From DASYGT01 sp035999365 (GTDB lineage: Bacteria; Actinomycetota; Actinomycetes; Mycobacteriales; Jatrophihabitantaceae): DNA of 16,270 nt. Shown piece by piece: positions 1 through 5,955 of this stretch. The translations under genes and the position numbers were made by a program. The stretch is taken from assembly GCA_035999365.1 (NCBI GenBank), contig DASYGT010000056.1, positions 1-16,270 of the forward strand, read 5' to 3'. The notes under the pieces were generated by a model. It ran no database searches. It was not told where the DNA came from and worked only from the letters and a program-made list of their open reading frames with translations. Within the stretch, counting starts at the first letter, position 1; each line of letters starts with the position of its first letter.

Positions 1-435
1 AGGCAGCGTCTTTCGGGTGTCACGCACGGCGGCGCCCGTACCGGCGACGGCGTCGACCCATTGCCGGGTCAGGGTGGCGATGCCGCTCAGGTGTCCGAGC
101 AGATTCAGCGCGGTGCGTTCGGCGGTCAACAGATCCCGGACTGGTCCGCGCACCGTCGCCAGCACCTCACCGGGGGATACCCGCGCGCCGTCGGCAGTTC
201 CGAACTCCGTGCGCAACCTCCCGCTGCTCACCACGTCGAAGACGTAGGCGGCGATCGGCAGGCCGGCGACGACACCCGCAGTGCGCGCGACAAGATCGGC
301 CGCCGCGGTCGCGCCCGGTGCGATCGTGGCTGCCGTCGTCACGTCTCCCGCGGCGCCCAGGTCCTCGTCCAGCGCCCGCGCGACGACCTGCTCGACGACA
401 TACCGCGCAAGTCCGGGCGCCATCTCATCGCTCAC
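1..435 (-). CDS. nadC: Nicotinate-nucleotide pyrophosphorylase (quinolinate phosphoribosyltransferase), N-terminal part
   Basis: The enzyme joins quinolinate and PRPP to give nicotinate mononucleotide, CO2 and pyrophosphate, a cytoplasmic step of de novo NAD synthesis directly after the NadB/NadA reactions. The first 145 codons are present and the gene runs off the left edge. My reverse-strand translation shows an acidic start (ALDEDLG), the DVTT segment of the N-terminal domain, ERTALNLLGHLSGIAT around residues 109-124, and DTRKTLP at the edge. These are hallmark NadC segments, the last including the Arg/Lys that bind substrate. The GTG at 435 overlaps the nadB stop in a GTGA, and an in-frame ATG at 423 is an alternative start. 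Gene order nadB-nadC is usual. The catalytic C-terminal half cannot be seen. Confidence 0.96.
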   Translation of the reverse strand, partial: MSDEMAPGLARYVVEQVVARALDEDLGAAGDVTTAATIAPGATAAADLVARTAGVVAGLPIAAYVFDVVSSGRLRTEFGTADGARVSPGEVLATVRGPVRDLLTAERTALNLLGHLSGIATLTRQWVDAVAGTGAAVRDTRKTLP

Positions 436-2087
436 CGGGTCACGTCCTTCCGGAAGGTCACCTGCAGGCCGCCGTCGTGCAGAACGGCGTCGATGTGTCC
501 CTTCCACGCAGCGTCATCGCGATCCGGGAAATCCTCGCGCCAGTGGGTGCCGCGTGTCTCCTCGCGGAGCCGGGCTGCGCTGATCAGCACAGTCGCGACG
601 GTGAGCAGGTTCGTTGCCTCCCACGCGTCTGTACCGGGCGGGCCCGGGTGCTCGGCCGGCAACGCGTTCAGCAGGCGCTCGGCCTCGTCGAGGCCCTTGC
701 GATCACGCAGGACGCCGGCGAATCGAGACATCACCTGCTGCAGGTGAGCTCGGGCCGTGTCGGCGAGCATCTCCCCCGCCGAGTCGGGCGGGTCGACGGG
801 CGCCTCCGCGACACCGCCGGCGGCCAGGCGTTCGACGATCGTCTCGGCGATGCGGCGGCCGAACACCAGCCCTTCGAGCAGCGAATTCGACGCCAGCCGG
901 TTGGCGCCGTGTACGCCGGTGCAGGCCGACTCGCCGCAGACGAACAGCCCCGGCACCGACGACTCGCCATGCAGGTCGGTACGCACCCCGCCGCTCGCAT
1001 AGTGGCTCGCCGGCACGACCGGGATGAGCTCCCGGACCGGATCGATACCCAGTGACAGCAGCGTTTCGTAGATCGTGGGGAAGCGCACGCGCCACTTCTC
1101 GGCCCCGAACTGCCGCGCGTCGAGCCACACGTGATCGGCGCCTGTCTCGGCCATGCGGCGCACGATGGCCTTGGCGACGATGTCACGCGGCGCGAGATCG
1201 GCCATCTCGTGCGCGCCCGTCATGAATCGCGCACCTGAATCGTCGACGAGGAACGCGCCCTCCCCGCGCACCGCCTCGCTCACCAGCGGCTGCTGCCCAC
1301 GCGAGTGCGCGCCGAGCCACGCGACGGTCGGGTGGAATTGCACGAACTCCAGATCACGCACCACGGCTCCGGCACGCAATGCGGCGGCGACGCCATCGCC
1401 TGTCGACACGCTGGGATTGGTGGTCGCAGCGTAGATCTGCCCGACGCCGCCCGTTGCCAGCACCACGGCTCGCGCCCGTACGGCACCGACGCCGTCGCGC
1501 TGCCCTTCGCCCATGACGTGCAGGGTGAGACCGGCCACCGTCCCGGACGGGCTGCGCAGCAGATCGAGTACCAGTGCGTGCTCGATCACCTCGACACCGG
1601 TCGCGTCGAGTACTCGGGCCACGAGGGCGCGCTCGATCTCGGCGCCCGTGGCATCACCGCCGGCGTGCGCGATGCGGTCACGACGGTGTCCGCCCTCCCG
1701 CGTCAGAGACAGGCTGCCGTCACGGGCCCGGTCGAAACGAGCGCCGATCTGGGCGAGTTCACGCACTGCGGCAGGACCTTCTCGCACGAGCACCCGGACC
1801 GCCGCCTCGTCGCACAGCCCGGCGCCCGCGATCACGGTGTCGCTGAAGTGCTCCTGCGGAGAGTCCCCCGCGCCCAGCGCCGCGGCGATGCCGCCCTGCG
1901 CCCATCGGGTCGACCCGGCAGCGATCAGGTCCTTCGTGACCAGCAGCACTCGCGCCGCGGAACGCCTGGTGATGTGCAGAGCCGCGGTCAGCCCCGCGAT
2001 ACCGGAGCCCACAACCACGACGTCGGTCTCGATCGTCCATCCCGGCGCCGGTGCCGGCAGTCGCACCGGCAGCCGCGGTGACGTCAC
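432..2087 (-). CDS. nadB: L-aspartate oxidase
   Basis: This FAD enzyme oxidises L-aspartate to iminoaspartate, which quinolinate synthase NadA condenses with dihydroxyacetone phosphate. The 551-residue protein has the usual length. The dinucleotide-binding motif GSGIAGL lies at 27-33 and an ATGG FAD segment near 211-215. By recalled comparison with E. coli NadB, Glu131 (in REGGH), His252 (in QFHPT), Arg301 (in APRD), His362 (in HYASGGV) and Arg397 (in GANRLASNSLLE) match its active-site residues. The Glu in REGGH separates aspartate oxidases from the related succinate dehydrogenase/fumarate reductase flavoproteins. The start is GTG, overlapping the panC stop by 4 bp (GTGA), and the end overlaps nadC by 4 bp, so translation is probably coupled. 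nadA is not in the window. Confidence 0.97.
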   Translation of the reverse strand: MTSPRLPVRLPAPAPGWTIETDVVVVGSGIAGLTAALHITRRSAARVLLVTKDLIAAGSTRWAQGGIAAALGAGDSPQEHFSDTVIAGAGLCDEAAVRVLVREGPAAVRELAQIGARFDRARDGSLSLTREGGHRRDRIAHAGGDATGAEIERALVARVLDATGVEVIEHALVLDLLRSPSGTVAGLTLHVMGEGQRDGVGAVRARAVVLATGGVGQIYAATTNPSVSTGDGVAAALRAGAVVRDLEFVQFHPTVAWLGAHSRGQQPLVSEAVRGEGAFLVDDSGARFMTGAHEMADLAPRDIVAKAIVRRMAETGADHVWLDARQFGAEKWRVRFPTIYETLLSLGIDPVRELIPVVPASHYASGGVRTDLHGESSVPGLFVCGESACTGVHGANRLASNSLLEGLVFGRRIAETIVERLAAGGVAEAPVDPPDSAGEMLADTARAHLQQVMSRFAGVLRDRKGLDEAERLLNALPAEHPGPPGTDAWEATNLLTVATVLISAARLREETRGTHWREDFPDRDDAAWKGHIDAVLHDGGLQVTFRKDVTR

Positions 2088-2908
2088 ACCGTCACTCCGA
2101 CGTTGTCGATGAGGCGCGTGCTGCCGACGCGCGCCGCGACGAGCAGCCGCGCGTCACCGGTCTCAGGCGGTGGCCCCAGCTCCGGACTGCGCAGTTCGAG
2201 GTAGTCGACGTGTATCCGCGGTTCGGCGTCGAGGACCGCACGTGCGGCAGCGACGACGGCGTCAGCACCGCCATCAGCCGCTTCCCGTCCTGCGGCGAGC
2301 GCCTGCGACAGGGCGAGTGCCTGGCGGCGCTCGTCGGTCGACAGGTAGACGTTGCGGCTGGACAGGGCAAGACCGTCTGGCTCGCGCACGGTCGGAAGGC
2401 CGCTGATCTGCACGCCGAGATCCAGGTCAGCCGCCATGCGTCGGATGAGGGTCAACTGCTGGTAGTCCTTCTCACCGAAGAAGGCCTGATCGGGGCGGAC
2501 GAGGTTGAGCAACTTCGCGACCACGGTAAGTACGCCGGCGAAGTGCGTCGGGCGCACGAGTCCTTCGAGTTCACTGCCTAGGGCGCCGGGGTCGACGGTG
2601 ACCATCGCGTCGCCGTGCGGGTAGACGTCGCCGACAGAGGGCGCCCACACCAGCTCGACGCCGGCCGCACGGCACATGTCCAGGTCTCGCTCCAGCGAAC
2701 GCGGATATCGCGCCAGATCCTCACCGGGGCCGAACTGCATGGGATTGACGAACACGGTTGCCACGACGGAATCGCACGCCTCGCCAGCGCCTCTGAGTAA
2801 GGCCGCGTGGCCGGCGTGCAGGGCACCCATCGTGGGGACGAGACCGATCGGGCTGCGCATCTCGCGGCGGGCGGCCGCGAATTCCGACCGGCTGGTGACA
2901 ACCTTCAT
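2084..2908 (-). CDS. panC: Pantothenate synthetase (pantoate--beta-alanine ligase)
   Basis: PanC makes pantothenate from pantoate, beta-alanine and ATP through a pantoyl-adenylate, in the cytoplasm. The 274-residue protein carries the class signatures: PTMGALHAGH at 25-34 (the HIGH-like nucleotide-binding motif), FVNPMQF at 53-59, GEKDYQQ at 145-151 and REPDGLALSSRN at 175-186 (KMSKS-like loop). It is somewhat shorter than the M. tuberculosis enzyme (309 residues from memory), mostly at the C-terminus. Its ATG overlaps the stop of the upstream DUF2520 gene (ATGA), and its stop overlaps the nadB GTG. In many relatives panD follows panC, but here nadB follows directly, so the beta-alanine source must be encoded elsewhere. 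Confidence 0.97.
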   Translation of the reverse strand: MKVVTSRSEFAAARREMRSPIGLVPTMGALHAGHAALLRGAGEACDSVVATVFVNPMQFGPGEDLARYPRSLERDLDMCRAAGVELVWAPSVGDVYPHGDAMVTVDPGALGSELEGLVRPTHFAGVLTVVAKLLNLVRPDQAFFGEKDYQQLTLIRRMAADLDLGVQISGLPTVREPDGLALSSRNVYLSTDERRQALALSQALAAGREAADGGADAVVAAARAVLDAEPRIHVDYLELRSPELGPPPETGDARLLVAARVGSTRLIDNVGVTV

Positions 2909-3810
2909 TCGTGCTCCAGTGCGCGGCGGATCGCGTTGGCCTGAGCCGGATCGAGCTGTCCGGCCGACTCCGCACGCTCGGCAGTGCGCAGCGCCATCGC
3001 GACGTACGCTGCAAGCGCCTCGGGCGCCTGTGCCGCGATGGTGTGAACGTGGGCAGCGACGGTGGCTGTGTCACCCCGCGAGACCGGGCCGGTGAGCGCA
3101 GCATCGCCGAGCCGCAGCACGTTGTCGAGAGATGCGCTCAACAGCGGCGCGACAAGACGGGCCGGCTGCTCGACGCCCGCGGCGGCAAGGAGTGACAGCG
3201 CATCGTTGACGAGCGTGACGAGGTGATTCGATCCGATCGTGAGTGCTGCGTGATAGAGCGGCCGTGCCGATTCCGGCACCCACACGGGCTCGCCGCCCAT
3301 CTCGATCACCAGAGCCTCAGCCACCGGGCGCATGTCGTCGGTGGCGGTGACGCCCCAACTCGCGCCGGTGAGCCGATCGATGTCCTCGGCGCGGCCGGCG
3401 AAGGTCATCACCGGATGCAACGCGAGAGCGACGACACCACGGGCCGCCGCCGGGTCGAGCACGTCGATGCCGTGCGCACCCGATGTGTGCGCCACGAGCT
3501 GGCCAGGGCGCCACGTCTGCGTGGTTGCGAGTCCGGTCACCAGAGAGCGCAGCGCGTCGTCGGGAACCGCGAGCACCACGAAATCTGCAACGGCGACGAC
3601 CTCGTCCGGTGGGAGGAGGGGCACACCCGGCAGCATCAGCTGGGAGCGGCGCACCGACATCGTCGACACGGCGCTCGCCGCGACGACATCGTGGCCCGCA
3701 CGCGAGAGCGCTGCCCCGAGGGCGGCACCGACTCGCCCGGCACTGACGATCCCGACGCGTAGCCGTGCGGGACGAGCGCCGCCGGTCGGGGCCGGGCTTG
3801 CGGTGCTCAC
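2905..3810 (-). CDS. DUF2520/Rossmann-fold protein encoded next to panC
   Basis: This is a dehydrogenase-like protein of about 301 residues. After a Pro/Ala-rich leader comes a glycine-rich NAD(P)-binding turn (GIVSAGRVGAAL, about residues 20-31), followed by the strands of an N-terminal Rossmann domain (VADFVVLAVPDD) and an all-helical C-terminal half with conserved-looking segments LHPVMTFAG and HAALTIGSNHLVTLVNDAL. This fits the Rossmann-like/DUF2520 family, which resembles ketopantoate and pyrroline-5-carboxylate reductases. The stop overlaps the panC ATG, and from memory the homologue Rv3603c is also next to panC. A job in pantothenate synthesis, perhaps reduction of ketopantoate, is inferred from this position only. 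The GTG at 3810 is preferred because GAGGA lies 9 nt upstream; an open frame also begins at GTG 3852 without a clear ribosome binding site. Confidence 0.88.
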   Translation of the reverse strand: MSTASPAPTGGARPARLRVGIVSAGRVGAALGAALSRAGHDVVAASAVSTMSVRRSQLMLPGVPLLPPDEVVAVADFVVLAVPDDALRSLVTGLATTQTWRPGQLVAHTSGAHGIDVLDPAAARGVVALALHPVMTFAGRAEDIDRLTGASWGVTATDDMRPVAEALVIEMGGEPVWVPESARPLYHAALTIGSNHLVTLVNDALSLLAAAGVEQPARLVAPLLSASLDNVLRLGDAALTGPVSRGDTATVAAHVHTIAAQAPEALAAYVAMALRTAERAESAGQLDPAQANAIRRALEHE

Positions 3811-3819
3811 CGGAAGTGG

Positions 3820-3824
3820 TCCTC
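3820..3824 (-). promoter_or_regulatory. Shine-Dalgarno sequence that decides the DUF2520 start
   Basis: Read on the minus strand this is GAGGA, 9 nt before GTG 3810. The longer alternative start at GTG 3852 has no comparable purine-rich stretch at the right distance. This favours the shorter protein. Confidence 0.55.
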
Positions 3825-3852
3825 GAATCGTCGGCAGGACGTCCGCCCGCAC

Positions 3853-3942
3853 TGGAGCGGCCGCTGAAAAGCTGCACTTGCTGAGCGAGCAATATCGCTC
3901 GGGTCTCGCCGGAATCGTACTGGGACGTTAGGTTGGCGGGTC
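3853..3942. promoter_or_regulatory. Divergent intergenic region with inverted repeat and candidate promoters
   Basis: This is the only divergent gap in the window, so promoters for both the minus-strand DUF2520-panC-nadB-nadC operon and the plus-strand gene at 3943 are expected here. It holds a perfect 6-bp inverted repeat with a 6-nt spacer, GAGCGA (3883-3888) and TCGCTC (3895-3900), a possible operator. On the plus strand TAGGTT (3929-3934) resembles a -10 element only 8 nt before GTG 3943. That gene has no convincing Shine-Dalgarno sequence, so a leaderless transcript is plausible. On the minus strand TACGAT (3919-3914) is a -10-like hexamer. No good -35 was seen for either. Assignments rest on position and weak consensus matches. 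Confidence 0.35.
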
Positions 3943-4269
3943 GTGAGTGCTGACTTGCAACAAATCGTCGCCCAGAGTGCCGACAGCGCGGACATGCATG
4001 CGACCGTGCCGACGTTGCTTCTCGAACTGCAGATGCTGCTCGGATCGCTGACGGCGAGCGCCACCGCGAGCACCGAGCGGGGGCGGCGCCCATTTCGGCC
4101 CGGGCCGGATTGGCCCCAACGGCTGGGCGAACTCGGTTACGCCGTGTTCTTGCTCGCAGACCAGAGCGGCGTGGACGTGACGCAGGCTGTGATGGCCACG
4201 GCTGGGCGGATGCACCGGGGCGCGCCGCGTCCCGATGCCGATCAAGGCTGGCCGTTCGACAGCCACTGA
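3943..4269 (+). CDS. Small MazG-like helical protein, catalytic residues not evident
   Basis: This is a 108-residue cytoplasmic protein without signal or membrane segments. The N-terminal half is helical (TLLLELQMLLGSLTAS). The C-terminal half, LGELGYAVFLLADQSGVDVTQAV at about 70-92, resembles the last two helices of all-alpha NTP pyrophosphohydrolases (MazG/dUTPase-like), where a typical family stretch reads ELGD-hydrophobic-LLALA-LGIDL-AV. The Asp after the first Glu, needed for metal binding in active enzymes, is Tyr here, and no EExxE motif is visible. An inactive or non-hydrolytic relative is therefore possible. It starts with GTG, probably leaderless, and ends 17 bp before the dehydrogenase gene, so the two are likely cotranscribed. 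Family membership is a weak pattern match, but the reading frame is well supported. Confidence 0.68.
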   Translation: MSADLQQIVAQSADSADMHATVPTLLLELQMLLGSLTASATASTERGRRPFRPGPDWPQRLGELGYAVFLLADQSGVDVTQAVMATAGRMHRGAPRPDADQGWPFDSH

Positions 4270-4275
4270 CCGAAC

Positions 4276-4280
4276 GGAGA
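4276..4280 (+). promoter_or_regulatory. Shine-Dalgarno sequence supporting a TTG start
   Basis: GGAGA lies 6 nt before TTG 4287. An ATG at 4282 is too close to it and opens a different frame that lacks the dehydrogenase motifs, so TTG is the likely start of the SDR gene. Confidence 0.6.
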
Positions 4281-4286
4281 AATGCC

Positions 4287-5039
4287 TTGTTCCGTAAGCG
4301 CATCCTCATCACCGGAGCTAGCTCCGGCCTCGGCGCGGAGATGGCCCGGCAGTTCGCCGCCAAGGGTCACGACCTGGCGATCTGCGCGCGCCGTCTCGAT
4401 CGGCTTGAGGAACTTCGCGAGGAGATCCTGCGCTCGCATCCCGATCGGACCGTGGTCGTACGCCCGCTCGATGTCAACGATCACGACGCCGTGTTCGTGG
4501 TCTTCCGTGATCTGGCCAGCGATCTCGACGGGATCGACCGCGTCGTGGTCAACGCGGGGCTCGGTAAAGGCGCGCCCATCGGCACCGGCCGGTTCGACGC
4601 CAATCGTGAGACCGCAATGACGAACTTCGTCGCCGCACTCGCCCAGTGCGAGGCGGCCATGGAGATCTTCCGCAAGGCGAATGCAGGTCACCTCGTGGTC
4701 ATCTCGTCGATGGGGGCGATGCGAGGTCTGCCGGGAGCGCTGACCACCTACGCGGCAACCAAGGCGGGCATCGCCCACCTGGCCGAGGGGATACGCGGCG
4801 ATGTCCTCGGCACCCCGATCGCGGTCACGACGCTCTTTCCGGGCTACATCGCGTCGGAGATGAATGACCAAGTAGCGCAGAACGCACCGATGATGTCGGA
4901 CACACCGTCGGGCGTCCGCGCCATGGTGCGCGCAATCGAGCGCGAACCGGCAACGGCCAAAGTGCCACCGTGGCCCTGGATTCCGCTCTCGGTCGTGCTG
5001 CGGCACGCGCCGATGTCGATGATCCGCAAGTTCGGCTGA
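4287..5039 (+). CDS. Short-chain dehydrogenase/reductase (SDR family)
   Basis: This is a 250-residue classical SDR. The cofactor motif TGASSGLG lies at 9-16, and the arginine pair after the second strand (ICARRLDRL, 32-40) suggests NADP(H) preference. LDVND at 61-65 contacts the adenine ring, and VNAGLG at 88-93 is the NNAG equivalent. The catalytic Ser is at 140/141, with Tyr155 and Lys159 in YAATK. The C-terminal tail is rich in Pro, Trp and Met and may bind membrane or lipid substrates. The substrate cannot be told from sequence. The TTG start has GGAGA 6 nt upstream; the open frame continues back to 4110 but that part overlaps the preceding gene. It follows the MazG-like gene by 17 bp, probably in one transcript. 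Confidence 0.93.
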   Translation: MFRKRILITGASSGLGAEMARQFAAKGHDLAICARRLDRLEELREEILRSHPDRTVVVRPLDVNDHDAVFVVFRDLASDLDGIDRVVVNAGLGKGAPIGTGRFDANRETAMTNFVAALAQCEAAMEIFRKANAGHLVVISSMGAMRGLPGALTTYAATKAGIAHLAEGIRGDVLGTPIAVTTLFPGYIASEMNDQVAQNAPMMSDTPSGVRAMVRAIEREPATAKVPPWPWIPLSVVLRHAPMSMIRKFG

Positions 5040-5078
5040 GCTCTTGGCAATGCGGTAAGGCGCCCTGTCGGCACACCG

Positions 5079-5100
5079 ATCCCCTCGGTAGACAGGGGAT
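5079..5100 (+). promoter_or_regulatory. Hairpin overlapping the ribosome binding site of the MscS-like gene
   Basis: ATCCCCT (5079-5085) and AGGGGAT (5094-5100) form a perfect 7-bp inverted repeat with an 8-nt loop, ending directly at ATG 5101. The only Shine-Dalgarno-like sequence, AGGGG, is inside the right arm, so the folded RNA would hide it. There is no T-tract, so it is not a normal terminator. It could be a translational control hairpin or a protein-binding operator. Confidence 0.4.
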
Positions 5101-5811
5101 ATGGCACCTTCGCGACTGTTCTTGGATGACCGAGCACCGGTGCGCGCGGCCCTGCGTGCTGTCGAAGCACGAGTGAAGCCGGATTTCCGCCGGGCCGTGG
5201 CATTCGCCGTCCTTGCCTTCACGCTCGACGGCGTTACGCATGGCATCGGCGGCGTGCACGCGCACAGTGCGAACGTCCGCCTCATTGCGTACGGGTGCGG
5301 TGCGTTGTACGTCGCGTTCGGAGTGCTCGCTACGCGTAGTGCGGCCGAAGAGGTGACGCGCGTGAGCAAGCAGCGCGCCGGGTCAGCCGCGGCTACGCCC
5401 CTACGCCTGGCGATCCTGCTCCTGGGGTACTTCGCTGTGCTGTTGGTAGCTCTGGATCTGTTCCAGGTGCCGGTCGGCCACTTGCTTGTCGGCGGTGCCG
5501 TCACCGGCGTGATTCTCGGCATTGCAGCCCAGCAATCCCTGGGCAATCTCTTCGCCGGGCTCGTCCTGCTGTTCTCGCGTCCGTACGTGCCTGGAGAGCG
5601 AATCCGGGTTCGCTCCGGAGCACTCGGCGGCACTATCGACGGAACCGTCACCTCCGTCGGGCTGACGTACACAACGATGGAGACCGCAGACGGCGTGGTG
5701 AACATTCCGAACAGCGGGCTGCTGGGCGCCGCCGTCGGGCCGCTTCCCGATCCGGATCGAACGGCAGAGCTGGCGCGCCTCGCCGAGGTCTCGCGGCACC
5801 CGATGCCGTAG
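5101..5811 (+). CDS. Short MscS-family mechanosensitive channel-like membrane protein
   Basis: This is a 236-residue inner-membrane protein. Hydrophobic segments lie at about 30-43, 58-78, 101-120 and 124-157. The last one, GGAVTGVILGIAAQQSLGNLFAG (132-154), is the Gly/Ala-rich pore helix typical of MscS, followed by FSRPYVPGERIRV and the beta-domain segment VTSVGLTYTTMETADGVVNIPNS (183-205). These match the core of small-conductance mechanosensitive channels that release solutes on hypo-osmotic shock. E. coli MscS has 286 residues and a large C-terminal alpha/beta cage; here the protein ends about 30 residues after the beta domain, so the cage is largely missing. It lies 61 bp after the SDR gene, with a hairpin over the ribosome binding site. 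A link to the neighbouring genes is not evident. Confidence 0.87.
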   Translation: MAPSRLFLDDRAPVRAALRAVEARVKPDFRRAVAFAVLAFTLDGVTHGIGGVHAHSANVRLIAYGCGALYVAFGVLATRSAAEEVTRVSKQRAGSAAATPLRLAILLLGYFAVLLVALDLFQVPVGHLLVGGAVTGVILGIAAQQSLGNLFAGLVLLFSRPYVPGERIRVRSGALGGTIDGTVTSVGLTYTTMETADGVVNIPNSGLLGAAVGPLPDPDRTAELARLAEVSRHPMP

Positions 5812-5955
5812 CTCCCAGTCGGCGGCACGCTCGCGCTTTCGAGAGTTGCCCCGGCCTAACCGGAGCAGGTCATCCGCCCGACTTGGCCCGTCGACCCCTC
5901 CGAGAAAAAAGCAAGCGTCATTGCTTTATTCAGGTCGAGCTGCGACCCTCGGCAG
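5812..5955. promoter_or_regulatory. Control region upstream of the acyl-CoA carboxylase operon
   Basis: This 144-bp gap precedes the eight-gene operon and is the natural place for its promoter. Its right half (about 5903-5931) is much richer in A/T than its surroundings and contains the palindrome described separately. TTTATT (5925-5930) is a weak -10 candidate; no clear -35 was seen. Short imperfect repeats such as CCGG-5-CCGG near 5851-5863 were not judged meaningful. No supported small gene was found. Confidence 0.45.
5904..5931. promoter_or_regulatory. Palindromic candidate operator for the operon's TetR regulator
   Basis: AAAGCAA (5908-5914) and TTGCTTT (5921-5927) form a perfect 7-bp inverted repeat around a 6-bp spacer. 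Counted out to 5904-5931, 10 of 11 positions per arm pair. Size, symmetry, A/T content and position 28 bp before GTG 5956 fit a TetR-family site, and the last gene of the operon encodes a TetR protein. Binding is inferred, not shown. A terminator is unlikely because the stem is short and A/T rich. Confidence 0.5.

Noticed and set aside
4110..4286. An N-terminal extension of the SDR frame.
   Set aside because: It overlaps the MazG-like gene and lacks SDR sequence; the TTG at 4287 with GGAGA 6 nt upstream places the dinucleotide motif at the usual distance.
4242..5828. A 528-codon minus-strand open frame opposite the SDR and MscS-like genes.
   Set aside because: Composition is low-complexity Arg/Ala/Thr, it spans two real genes and their gap, and no motif is visible.
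5908..5927. Reading the palindrome as a KstR2 binding site.
   Set aside because: The arms resemble the KstR2 half-site, but spacer length and centre differ, and no sterol-ring degradation genes are nearby; the local TetR is the simpler partner.
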